Source: Garcia nutans (taxonomy: Eukaryota; Streptophyta; Magnoliopsida; Malpighiales; Euphorbiaceae). Taken from it: DNA of 64,000 nucleotides. The stretch is taken from assembly GCA_947685225.1 (NCBI GenBank), contig CANTUV010000035.1, forward strand, positions 2,859,501 through 2,923,500. The letters run 5' to 3'. A program made the translations under genes and the position numbers. Shown in pieces: positions 1 through 11,574 of the stretch. Below the pieces are notes generated by a model. It ran no database searches, was not told the DNA's origin, and saw nothing but the letters and a program-made list of their open reading frames with translations. Position 1 is the stretch's first letter, and every line of letters begins with the position of its first letter.

Positions 1-860
1 TCAAGTTCCACTTTATAGTTTGAGCACCTCTTTATTTATAAAAAAGGGAAATTTAACATAGAATATGGAAAAGAGATCACAACGTGGATAATGACTCCTA
101 ATCCAATTATAAGCAAAAGAAATCACACCTACAAACATCAAAATCGAAAAAACCAGATAGTAGCACAGCTCAAGCTGAATGACACACTAGACACTAATTT
201 GAAATACCCATACACGTAACCCCACAAAAGTACCAGAAAAACAATCCCAGCCCATTAGAGATTGAAAGCAAAGGTCAGTTTTTCAAAAATATTGGATATT
301 ATTTTCATCCATATTTTTTAAAACATAGCAAATAGGGCCTGGTTTTCAAAAATACTGTGAATTCCAAATACCTCATTGCACTTTGTTATCAAGTTAATTA
401 CACCCCTGGTATACAAAGTATTAGGCTCAAAAGAGAAATGCTTGGCACATGAAAACAAAAGAAATTAATGAATGAAAATTCTTCTTGGAAATGATCTTCT
501 ATGATGTTGATAGCCCACCATAGCTACAGGCTAGTTTAACTGTAAATCTCTTGGTATTGAAATTAGCAACTTTGGGACCAATCTAATTAGATATGTTCGA
601 AGGAACAAGGGGTGGAGGAGGATTACCTCCTCTTGAGTAGCCCACAATTGATCAAAAAGGAGGGAAGAAAATTTTCTTGCGCACAAAAAATGAGTGAGAA
701 GTGGAATGCAGATGCCAGTAACTCCTTCAGTATATGGTATTTAGACCTCAAAATCCAAACAGACCAAGGGTGGGAAAAGAAAATAGCGCCATAGTATCAA
801 GCATTCAAAATTTTCAAGTGAGCTTAAACAAAATCAAAGCAGAGGCCAAAATTGCCCTAC
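1..860. other. Left edge: intron or unresolved 3' part of the chorein-like gene
   Basis: The minus-strand gene at 861-3961 ends here on a good donor (CAG|GTAGGG), so its transcript must continue leftwards. No downstream exon in the required phase (the codon is split AG|N) could be placed with confidence. One stretch near 620-710 gives a short open frame on the minus strand but meets a stop soon. Nothing else recognisable is present. Confidence 0.4.
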
Positions 861-3800
861 CTGAAAAATGATAACTGGACTGCTATTGGCTTCAACAAGA
901 GAATTTGGCTCTGTTGCATTTCTGTTGAATCTCCCATGTAAATGTTCAAACCATTAACTCTCAGGTAAGACCTGAGTGAAACAGAAATATGAGAAGTATA
1001 CTTTTCATTATCTGATTTAGGAATTTCAATTATCCGAGGCTCTTGCAATCTGTGGCACTCTGTTTCTGCATCATCCAATCCTGGCAACGGAGATAATGCT
1101 AAATCAGATTTTGAACTTGGCCAAACAATTGCCTCAACATTGTGGATATCAAATCTAAGATGGAAGTCATCCTGGCCAACTATATAGTTCATGTCTTTAT
1201 TCTCACTGTTTGATCCAATCTTTCTTATAGACATCTGGATATGAGGACCAGTTATGAATACTCCAAGTTGAATACACTTTTCTGGTAGCATTCTAAGAAA
1301 AGCCATCTTCATCCTACCGATAAAGCCTGCATATTTACCTTCCCAACTAATTTTTAATTGATCTTCCAGAGTCGGAGTTGGACGCAAAAGAGCACTTGCC
1401 CTTTCATTGTCCTCAGTCCATTTTAAAGCATGCTGTATCTGCACAAGCAGTACAGCCAAGGATATTATTAACAAATGTCCCAAGGTTAAATTTAATTTCC
1501 CTATTATCAAACTTCCTTTCCAAAAGCCAGAATTTTGACTTTTCTGGTCTCGATAAATCAAATTATTTTTCATCTCACAAAGAAGCCATGGGTTTGGTGA
1601 ATACTCGATCTCATTATCATCATATTTTGTGCAAGCCCTCTTCCAAGTTGACCACATTTCTCCTAAAATTTTTTTCAAAAGTGGCCTATATGCATTTTCA
1701 GCTTCACCTGCATCACTAGTTTCACCAGATTGTGAAGGAGAAATAAATTGAGCAGGCTCACACCAAATAACAGTTTTTAGATTATCAACAGCCCTTTTTT
1801 TATTTCCTTTCACAGAAATAGAATGATGCTTGGTATTGCTCTCCATGGCTGCAGTCCCAATAACAGAAGATGACTTAACTTTTAACTCTCCACAGGAAAC
1901 TGTCAAAAACTGTTCAAAAATTTCTTCAACATACACTAACAACACCGCATCAATTGATAGACAGAATGAGTGAATATCAGAAGAAGTGATCCCAACATGT
2001 GATTTTATTTTTTCAGTCACATTCTGAGTTGTGTTAGCTGGGGAAAGAGTGATTGAGATTTTTCCAAAGTTTAGCAGGAAGCAATATTGCGAAGAACAAT
2101 TATCAGAAATGAAATCCACATGTCCATCAAATTTCTGTTCTTGAAGGAAAAACTTTATTGACAAGAAACCACGTACGATTGAGAAGACTATTCTGTATAT
2201 AACTTTCCAAGTGAATGTTAATACTAGAAGGATTGTAGACAAAACTTTGAAAGGACTATAGGTGGAGGATTCTTTATAACCAACTTCGTCATGTTGGATG
2301 TTCATAGTTACCCTGAATCGGGCTATTCGCCGTGCCTGGGCAATAGCTTCAGCTGGTAGCTCTTTCTCAATACCAGAAATCACCTCCCAATTGTGATTGA
2401 CTGAACTTAGATTGCCTCTGGACATCTTAATAGCCGGCTTTTTCAATATGCTGTATGCAGAATATCCAAGGAGGGATAGTAAATGCTCATAAGCATTGAG
2501 ATATCGGAGCCACAGACAAACAAATTCAACTAAATTATGCAATGACAATCTGGGAGATGAAATCACATATCCTAATCTGTTTGCAGCTAGTCTCCAGAGA
2601 TGTCTACCGCTTCGTGCACGTTTTGATTCTTTTGATAGCACATTTGCAAACACTGACAAAACAAGGAGATCGAATGGACAAAATAAAATACTTAATTCTG
2701 GAACCCGGATGCTAAAGTCTGCCAGCTGAAGATCATTCAACTTAATGCATGAAAACAGGTCTGTGGAAGGAATAAAAAAGTTCTTCATGTCTTTCATCTC
2801 ATATCCAACTCCAAAACCTCTAAAATCCATGGTGATAGAAGTCTCTTTTAGAGGATTAAAAACAGCACCAGCAAAATCTAAGAGAAAACATCCATGCTCA
2901 AAATATTGAGATTCACTATTAAACTCATTTAGTTCAACCAAGCATACCACTGGATCATTTAAGATGGGAACCTGCACTTGCAGTTTGGTATTAAATATCT
3001 GTAAATGGCAATGTTTGAGAACAAGGTTCAACAGCGAAGTTGTAAAACGATTTCTTGAGGGAGTGGAGACCAAGATCCTCTGTAGCACATCATGTAAGGC
3101 GCTACCCTAGCAGGTAAAAAACAAATTCTAAGTAATTGTACTCAAGTTTAGGCAATCATTAATTGGGAGAAGCAATTGCTAAAAACAAACAAAAAAAGTG
3201 TTCCATCTTAAAGTAGATTCTAACCAATCAGTCACTGGGACCTAACACTGATACTATAACTTTAGAAATACTAAACAATTAATAAAAGAAAAATTTTAAC
3301 CTATAACCCGCCTTTTAGACATAGCTTGTGGTCCAGCAACTTGAGCAAATGAATTATATCTAAGAAACAAAGTAAATAAATAAATAAACAAATACCTCAG
3401 GATCAATCCCAGAGACAGCCTTCCTCTTTTCGTCATCAATCGTAACACTCGATTTTCTTGTCTGCATAGAACTGCCCTCCTTCTTCTCTTCCCTACCAAC
3501 AATATAAGCAAGCAAGTAAAATAAAACAAAAAAATCGATCAAAAATAACATTTCCATACATCATATGTAGTAGTAATAGTAGATTACCCAGCTAGAAGAG
3601 TGAGATTGAAGCCGCGAACTTCGATTTTGAAGGCAGGGACAGACCAGTTAGAGAAGCGAACACTGAGCTCTTCCACAATGACCTCTTTGAACGAGAAGCG
3701 AGAGGGATCATCAAGCAACTGATCGAGAGCAGAGCAATTGAACTTGAGGTTTCTTGAGGTTATTCTAGAGTTAATAAGGCCTAATTCTAGTTCAAGCTCC

Positions 3801-3961
3801 GGTTCCTCTAACAGCCATGGCTGCAAAAGAGACACAAGTCTCCGGCGAACTATGTCGTGGAAGAACATCGGTAGATTGGGCGATAGCTTCAAGTTGGGGA
3901 AAGGAATTGTGGCTTTAACATTTGAAAAAAATTTTGATATTGAAACTTTCTCGAGAATCAA
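861..3961 (-). CDS. Chorein/VPS13 N-terminal-like protein (bridge-like lipid transfer family), 5' part of gene
   Basis: Three exons were read on the minus strand: 3961-3588, 3492-3396 and 3106-861. They join in phase and give about 905 codons, and the gene continues past the left edge. The N-terminus (MILEKVSISKFF...) is followed by a chorein-like module around residues 40-125, with ELELGLINSRITSRNLKFN, a Leu-rich D-x-L-L-D segment, and SVPAFKIEVRGFNLTLLAG. Beyond it comes GSALHDVLQRILVSTPSR and a long beta-rich region typical of the lipid-groove proteins. Short hydrophobic stretches occur near residues 445-465 and 690. I believe the Arabidopsis counterpart is At3g20720. The family (VPS13/ATG2-like) moves bulk lipid at membrane contact sites; a role for this plant member is inferred from the fold only. 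No in-frame stops interrupt the exons. Confidence 0.72.
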
Positions 3962-5325
3962 ACGGATAAGTCCTTTTTTACCCTAAGTTTTGATCTTGGA
4001 GTTTCTAGAGTATAAAAAATCACTGATTTTAGCAGATGAAGGCGCGGGAATTTAACTGACAAATCATATGTATATCGCACGTGTTGATGCAATGAATATC
4101 ATGGCCTGTTGCCTGTTGATCGAGCCATGGGCTTTAATTAATAAAAATTTTAATTCTTTTAATTTCTTAAAAAAATGAATAAAAATATTTTTAAAAATAT
4201 TTATTTTTTTCTTTGAAAAATATTCACTTTCCAATTTTTAATTTCAATAATAAATATATCTTTTTTAGGGATATATGTAACATATTTTTAATATATCAAA
4301 ATATATATATAAATTTTAAAATATTTTTGAAAAAAAATAAAAAATACACATATTATAGCTTTTCCTATTTTTTAAGGTTTATATTTTATATATTCATTTC
4401 TTCAAAACTGAAAGCCTTTAGGATATTTTATTTTTAATTTAATAAAAGTTTTTATAAATATTTACAGGATAAAATTGGTTGCTCAGAGTCATATAATGTT
4501 CATGAAAATAATAATATAGAGCTTTTAAATAAATATGTGCATTTTTTAAAATTTTTAAAGTTGGATTTTGATTTCACTTAACTCAACATCTCTTTTTTTC
4601 TAAATAATTAAAATATTTTGAATTATCAATATGAATGTTATTCATAAATTATATTTAAAATATAATTCCAAAAATTAAATTTTATTAATAAGAAAAAAAA
4701 AGATATTTCACATTTGAAACTAAATTTTCCCAATTTTTATAATCAATGATATAATTAATACTATTTGATTATTATTTGGAGAGCTTAATTTAGTTTCTTG
4801 CAATTGCAGGAAGGGGTTCATAGACCTATGATATTTAAAGTCTAATTATCTAAAATGAAGTTTAACTTTATCTCCGTAAAAATTGTAACATACTATATAA
4901 TAGATATATTAAAGTTTAAGATTTTATTTTTTATTTTTTTTGGTGAAAAATGTATTTATATAGGTGTGGACCCATGAGAGAAGGCATTTGATATAAAAAT
5001 AAATAAAAAATAATTCTTAAAATAGATCTTTGTCATTAAGATAATATCAAAAAATAGGTTATTACCTAATAATAAAATTTCATTGTTTCTTATATTTATT
5101 TGGATGGACAAATTATCAAGGATTATGAAAAATTCAATATATGTGTATTTATATTTAGTCTTCTTTGCTTGTAGCTTGTTAGCCATTTCCAATGTATTTA
5201 GTCTATGGATAAAGAATAAATATTTGTGTCAATATCTTATTTGATTTTTCTCCAACATTGCGCTTTGTGTTTGTCTTTTTCAAAACAGAATAAATGTTAA
5301 AAATGATTCAATCTAGCTATCAAAT

Positions 5326-5403
5326 ATATGAAAGTATTGGAATTTTTTTATGGGTAATATGAAAGTATTGGAATTTTTTTTATGGGTAATATGAAAGTAT
5401 TGG
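5326..5403. repeat. Short tandem repeat, about 31-32 bp unit, 2.5 copies
   Basis: The unit begins ATATGAAAGTATTGGAATTT and ends with TATGGGTA. It starts at 5326 and 5357, with a partial third copy from 5389. Copies differ by one T in the poly-T run. Confidence 0.85.
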
Positions 5404-6266
5404 TTACTCCCTCTCTTCTCTTCTCTTTGGTTTTTTTTTCAAAAAAGTAATATAATAGAAATGGAGAAATTGATATTGAGTCCATTGATAAGAAGAAGAG
5501 AAATATGTATTTATTATTGTATTGATACGGTTAATTGAGAATTTTAGATTTGAAAAATACTAAAATTTTCAAAGACCAATCTTTAGCCATAAAGTTATAA
5601 TTTTATTCATTAATTGAGATCCAAAATTCTCAATCTAAAATTCGGTTTATAGTCAAATTTATTGTTAAAGTGTGTCTTAATGCACACTTACTTTGTCTTT
5701 TATTTACTTTATAGTGTAAATATTTTTTTAAGTATTAATCTAAAATATATTTATAAATTATAATATATAAATATTTATCTGCTTAAATAATTAAGTTTAT
5801 CTTTGTATATTAATTGAATAGATATTTTTGATATATTCAAACTTTTATTCATTCGAAAATTATAATAATATTTTAATTAGTATTAAGACATTATTTATTT
5901 TTCTTCATTAAGATAATCCCATTTTGATTAATCACATAAAGAACATGTGATGTATATGTTTATATAACTTAGTTTATAGATCTCTAATTCGTTTTAGACC
6001 AAGTCAACGCTTAGTTTCAATTTTCACCTCTTTCCCAAATTTCCTTCAGTAATTTCTAATTTTCTAATTTCTCTATTGATTCAACGCCGCAGACTCTTCC
6101 GGCTCCACCGGTTAGCCACCCAAAATTACTAAAATAGGTTCAATCACTACAATAGTACGCTATTCCTTATAAAATATTGCAATCCCTTGCCAGCATGTTG
6201 TCTTAATTGTCGGCCACGTCCACTCACGTAAGGACATTATAGTAACTTTGAGAAAGTAACACGATC

Positions 6267-6272
6267 CACGTG
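6267..6272. promoter_or_regulatory. G-box (CACGTG) upstream of the WD40 gene
   Basis: The palindrome CACGTG lies in the context CCACGTGGC, about 330 bp upstream of the chosen ATG of the WD40 gene. G-boxes bind bZIP/bHLH factors, and the CCACGTGGC context resembles ABA-response elements. Function here is inferred from sequence only. Confidence 0.35.
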
Positions 6273-6597
6273 GCATACTAAATTATTACAACCACAGAAT
6301 GATTAGTTCTAATTGTTGTAATTAACACATGATGATTAGGAATAATAATAAAATAATAACAAAAAATCAGTTAATAACGATGTGTGGGTAGTAGTTTCAT
6401 TGTCGTTTACACCCAAAGACCATCTCTTCCGTTCATTAGCTCTCCTGTTTTTTTTTTTCTCGTTGCTTTCCGTTTCTTTCCTTCTTGATTTTCCACTTTG
6501 TTCTTTCTTTTCTGTTATTGATTCAATCTTTAGTTTGTTCCATTGCTGTTGTTCTTTAACATTATTGTTCAAGATAAATCGGAATATAAAATCTTCA

Positions 6598-8022
6598 ATG
6601 AAGGGTAAAATTCGGAGAGGCACAAGAGCTACCGTTGGCCGCCTTTTTTCTCATCAGGAGAAGAGTGTTACCGGCGGTAGCCACCGGAAATATGGTCATA
6701 GAGCTATGAATTCTGAAGGGAATACTTCAAATTTAGTCCAAGATTTTACCTTTTTCGATTTCAATTCTTCAGGCTCTGGTTTTAATGATAATAATAGTTA
6801 TCACCTTTCTTCCCCGCTTAGCAAATCGCCATGGTCGTCTCATCTCGTTCAAAATTTAGAAAACACAGACGACCAAGAAAATAAATATCAAGAAAAAGAT
6901 ATTTCATCTTCAAATGTTCTTTTGGGTTCTTTGATTCGCGAAGAAGGACATATATATACATTAGCAGCTTCGGAGGATCTTTTGTACACAGGTTCTGATA
7001 GTAAGAACATTCGAGTATGGAATCATCAGAAAGAATTTTCTGGGTTTAAATCGAATAACGGATTGGTTAAGACAATAGTTGTAGCAGGAGACAGAGTATT
7101 TACAGGGCATCAAGATGGGAAAATTAGATTATGGAAAGCATCATCTCAAAATCCAGGAAGTCATAAACGAATTGGGACACTGCCAAAATTTAAAGATTAT
7201 CTTAAAAGTTCGATTAAACCAAGTAATTATATTGATGCTAGACGCAATAGAAACACAGTTCGGGTTAAACATTTTGATGCAATTTCTTGTATGAGTTTAA
7301 GTGAAGATAAAACTCTGCTTTACTCTGCTTCTTGGGATAAAACATTTAAAGTATGGAGAATTTCAGACTCAAAATGTCTTGAATCAGTAACTGCTCATGA
7401 TGATGCTGTGAATTCAATTATAGCAGGATTTGATGGGTTAGTCTTTACAGGATCAGCAGATGGGGTAATCAAAGTTTGGAGAAGAGAATTTCAAGGGAAA
7501 GGAACAAAACATTTCTTTTCACAAACTTTACTAAAACAAGAAAATGCCATTACATCAATGGCAGCAAACCCAGAAAACACAATTATTTACAGTGGATCAT
7601 CAGATGGGTTAGTAAATTTCTGGGAAAGTGAAAATCAACTGTGTCATGGTGGTGTTTTAAAAGGGCATAAATTAACAGTCCTCTGTTTAGTCACAGCAGG
7701 AAGTCTTGTTTTTAGTGGATCAGCTGATAATAGAATTTGTATATGGAGAAGACTTGGCTTTGATCATATTTGGTTATCTTTGTTAAATGGACATAATGGA
7801 CCTGTTAAGTGTTTGGCCGTAGTTGAAAAAGATCATGAATCTATTTACGGTGAACGGCGGTGGATTTTGTATAGTGGTAGTCTTGATAAGTCGGTGAACA
7901 TGTGGCGGGTGTCTGAAAATGCCCCGCCGGAAGCTTGGAATGGGTGTGCTAGTGCCATGCCAATGACTTCCCGGACGAATCCAAGTACTGGCCATGAAAG
8001 AACGAGCCAATACAAGTATTAG
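6598..8022 (+). CDS. JINGUBANG-type seven-WD40-repeat protein
   Basis: Single-exon gene of 474 aa. A basic N-terminus (MKGKIRRGTRATVGRLF) and a Ser/Asn-rich segment with the family-like motif LSSPLSKSPW precede seven WD repeats that should close one beta-propeller. Recognisable blade ends are SKNIRVW, DGKIRLW, DKTFKVW, DGVIKVW, DGLVNFW, DNRICIW and DKSVNMW. Residue numbers run from about 105 to 455. The reading frame is open upstream to an ATG at 6382, but those 72 codons are a pyrimidine-rich Phe/Leu/Ser leader unlike the family. Position 6598 fits the usual start of this intronless family (Arabidopsis At2g26490, At4g34380 and relatives). JINGUBANG represses pollen germination via jasmonate; whether this paralogue does so is unknown. 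A similar WD40 gene sits beside XLG2 in Arabidopsis (recalled, not checked), so the pairing with XLG1 here may be ancestral. Confidence 0.85.
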   Translation: MKGKIRRGTRATVGRLFSHQEKSVTGGSHRKYGHRAMNSEGNTSNLVQDFTFFDFNSSGSGFNDNNSYHLSSPLSKSPWSSHLVQNLENTDDQENKYQEKDISSSNVLLGSLIREEGHIYTLAASEDLLYTGSDSKNIRVWNHQKEFSGFKSNNGLVKTIVVAGDRVFTGHQDGKIRLWKASSQNPGSHKRIGTLPKFKDYLKSSIKPSNYIDARRNRNTVRVKHFDAISCMSLSEDKTLLYSASWDKTFKVWRISDSKCLESVTAHDDAVNSIIAGFDGLVFTGSADGVIKVWRREFQGKGTKHFFSQTLLKQENAITSMAANPENTIIYSGSSDGLVNFWESENQLCHGGVLKGHKLTVLCLVTAGSLVFSGSADNRICIWRRLGFDHIWLSLLNGHNGPVKCLAVVEKDHESIYGERRWILYSGSLDKSVNMWRVSENAPPEAWNGCASAMPMTSRTNPSTGHERTSQYKY

Positions 8023-11000
8023 AAACAAAATTATATGATCTTTTTTCAGTTTTTATTTCCTAGCTGGGCTTGAATGAGTGATTCATGTTTATTTTTTTTT
8101 CTTTAATTGGGACATTGACATTGAAGGTTTAATTAAACAGCTTAAATGTATGCATAAAGATTGAATTTTAACAAATCAATTTATTCTATATGATGATTTT
8201 TTTTATTATTTTTGTTTTTATTATATGCTGACGTGCAATATATTAATTTTTTTTATAAGATGCAATATATTAAATATATTTTCTGATCATACAATTATTT
8301 AATCCAATTACCAATTAATATAATTCTTGTGGTTTAATAATAAACTGAAAAATAAAAACATATGATAAAATATAGAAAACGAGAATAAATTGCTCAATTC
8401 ATATCATAAATTAGTTATGGTATCTTGTTAAATTTGATTTTGGTGCATGTTAAATTTGGACTATAATTTGTATAATTATTTTAAAAAAATTAAAGCATTA
8501 CTTATTGATTTTTTTTTTTGAGAATAAAGCATTACTTATTAAGATATTGGTTAAGATATTTATATTATTTTAATATTATTATCTAGTTTTATCAAATAAT
8601 TAGTTTTTTAAGGAATAAATTAATTAATTTTAATATTCAGCAAAAAAATACTAATCTTGACATCGCCATTTCGCATTTGAATTCAAACGTATATGGCATG
8701 GATTTTTCTAAGGCTTTATGATAAAAAATGATAATACTTTCGAATTTTTATTATATCTTTATAATTTTAATTCATTAATGTTATATGAATTTGAAAACCT
8801 TTTTTCTTTAAATAATGAATTTGAAAACTTAATTTTAATTTAAACTTAAATAATTATGAAATAAAACTATTCTTTTTGTTATTGATTATAAAGCAAAAAA
8901 AAAAGAGAAGAAATAACACCTAAATTTATAGAATTTTTTTTAATGTTGTTTCCGCTTTTAAAATAATGTATTAAGCTAATTTTTTTTAAGGAATAACACT
9001 GGAGGAATAAATACATATAATAAATTATAATAATTTTATTATGACATATTAATTAATATATTTTTTAAATATATAATAAAAAAGAGAATTAAATATGAAT
9101 ATTTATTATTTTAATAATATGAATCTATTATTTAAACCAAATACGTACTTGCTATCTCATTACATTTGGGACTGTATATGGTAGGACCTCTTATCAAATT
9201 ATTAACAATTTTTGTTATGTTCATTTAGACAGAATTTTAATTTTAAAAATTGTTATCCTTTACTTTTTTTTTTTGAACCAAGTTGTCCTTTAATTTGAAA
9301 TTTAATTTATGATTAGTTGAGCAGTGATAGATAAATGAAATTTAAATTATGATTAGTTGAGCAGTGATAGAAAAACCTATGGGTGTTCATGACTTCATAA
9401 ATATGGCTAAAAAATTCACCAACTTCCACATATGAATATTTTTTTTAAATATTATAATATGAAGAGCGATAATTGACTTTGAATATATTTAAAAAAATAT
9501 ATTTATTATTATACTATATCTTAATATATTAATATGAAAAGCTAATTACTCTAATTCTATGCAAAAGTAAACTATTGAAAAATTAGGGATGAAGGAAAAA
9601 AAAATAAAAAATAGCGAATATTTTGCATATATATAAATTACGAATATTAAACAACTTACAGATTTTTCTAAATGATGGCTAGATAAGTATAAAAATTAAA
9701 TATGATAAATTACGATCGCATTTTTAAAAGACGGTGGATGTAATTTACTTATTAAAATAAAAATAAATTAATCAATGAAAAATTAAAAATGTAGAATTTT
9801 ATCAAATCATGAGTGTTTATATACGTGACAATAAGAAAAAATAAAATGAATTAATATATCACTAAAATTAGGTTATCTATCACCATATATAAACAATCTT
9901 GAAAACAATATTTGAAAAGAAATATTAAAATATAAATTTATTATTAAAATTGTATATAAATTTATAATTATTGAATCATTGAATGTGTTGGTTTTCAAAT
10001 ATATTTTAACAATATTATCAAAATAAGAAACAATCTGATGTAAAAATAAATTGTTATACAGGAACTGAAATAAAATGAAACATATAATAATATAATATAA
10101 CAAGCAAGAAAAGGAAAAAAAAAATAGTAAGTCCAGATTCTCTTTTAGCCCTCAATTCATTCAAGCAAGGAACTTTTCTTTATTCACTGCTCCAATGAAA
10201 AAGTCTCGTGCTGTACAATGTTCATTATTTTTTATTAATTACATATAAAAAAAATCTAAAATTAAACTAAACCAATACATATTTTTAATTATCATATAAT
10301 GATTTAATAGTTTTTCATTAAAATTATTGTTTTTTTAGTGGCTAGATACTATGTAATAAAAATCCTATTTTTGAATTCTAAATTTTTAAAAACTTAAATT
10401 TGAAAAAAAAAATCCTATTTTATTATTTTTTTTAAATACTATTTGTCAAGCTCTTTTTTATTACAATTTAAATGCCTTAAAAATTTTAATAAAATGAAAA
10501 TTAAATATTAAAAACTTTATTATGATAAATTAAAATTAAAAATTTTAATAACATAAATATAAAATTTAGAAATGATTAGTGATATTAATTAATTATTCAA
10601 GAATATATACAATGCATAAATTATATATAATCATAATTATAATATATATAACTCTGTTAATATATATTTTATTTAATATTCTCTGATGCCATCAACTATG
10701 GGGAAAAAAAAAAGACAAAGGTTCCGGTCCCCACCCACCCTCATCTTTTGTCCAACGACCCAACTTTCTTTTATATTATTTTATTTTTTATTTTTTTTCA
10801 ATGTAAAATTAATCAATAAAATAATAGATTCTACTGGTTACTATAGGTAGCCTACTTCCAAAGCTTTTCCTGGTTTTTCTTTCTTTGCTGTTACTTTCCT
10901 TTTTCTGTCCCTCTTTCTCGTCACTCATTTTCCTTCTCTCCAAACACCCCATTTGTTTTTATTTTATTGTTCTTTCTTTCTTCTTCTTTTTGTTTCATTT

Positions 11001-11574
11001 TTTTCAAAAAATTGTGTAGCCTTTTCTTTTTTGTCTTCTCCTTGTTAGATACTTCTGCCTTTACTTTTTTTTTTGAGGGGATACTTCTGCCTTTACTTGG
11101 AAACCCAAAATATTTTCTTTGTCTCTTTTTTATTTATTTCTTTAATTTTAATTTTCTCAAATTTTCCCTCTGCTTAAGCAAAACCCTTATTCCCCTTTCC
11201 TTTTTTCCTTTATTTTCTTTTTTGATTTGAAACCATAGATTACACTTTACTGTTCATTTTTAGCTATTTTGATTATTGATTATTGAGCTATTTCTACTTT
11301 TAATTCAAATTTGAGCTAAAAAAGATTGCAAAATAAAATAATAGCTTCTCTTCTCTTCTTTGACTATGATTCTTGAAGTTTTGATTGACATTTAGCGGTT
11401 CTTGATTTAAATTATCTCTTTTTCTATTGTTTAACTATGATTCTTGAAGTTGTAGTTGCAGTTTGCTAGTCTTGATTTGAAATATCTTCTATTCTTTAAC
11501 TATGATTCTTGAAGTTGGGGTTGCAATTTAGTGGTTCTTGATTTGAACTAGAAACAGAGAAGAAGTGATCAAGA
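8023..11574. other. AT-rich intergenic region with a 40-bp tandem duplication; XLG1 leader at the right end
   Basis: No gene was found. A 40-bp unit containing ATGATTAGTTGAGCAGTGAT is tandemly duplicated at 9297-9336 and 9337-9371. The segment 10,830-11,574 is pyrimidine-rich, typical of a plant promoter and long 5' leader, and belongs to the XLG1 gene. Confidence 0.65.
11360..11550 (+). repeat. Three imperfect tandem repeats (65-71 bp) in the XLG1 5' leader
   Basis: Each unit starts with CTATGATTCTTGAAGTT and ends near GTTCTTGATTTGAA. Units begin at 11364, 11435 and 11500, so periods are 71 and 65 bp. The array ends about 25 bp before the start codon and contains several upstream ATGs (each ATGATTCTTGAAG), giving short upstream ORFs if the leader is not spliced. 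Confidence 0.8.

Larger units (their letters stand above)
3962..6381. other. AT-rich divergent intergenic region
   Basis: No coding sequence is visible. This is the shared upstream region of the leftward chorein-like gene and the rightward WD40 gene. It is dominated by A/T runs. It contains a short minisatellite (5326-5403) and a G-box (6267-6272), both listed separately. Confidence 0.7.

Noticed and set aside
612..794. Plus-strand 60-codon open frame and minus-strand candidate exon of the chorein-like gene
   Set aside because: The plus frame has no recognisable product. The minus candidate (after CTGAAG) begins in the right phase but hits a stop and lacks a convincing donor.
5530..5650. Partial inverted repeat around TTGAGAATTTTAGATTT
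   Set aside because: The arms are short, shifted relative to each other and AT-only; they could not be extended into TIRs.
6382..6597. In-frame N-terminal extension of the WD40 protein from ATG 6382
   Set aside because: The added 72 residues are a Phe/Leu/Ser-rich translation of a pyrimidine-rich leader and do not resemble the family's N-termini.
10967..11230. 87-codon Phe-rich open frame upstream of XLG1
   Set aside because: It is a by-product of the T/C-rich leader; composition is that of a pyrimidine tract, not protein.
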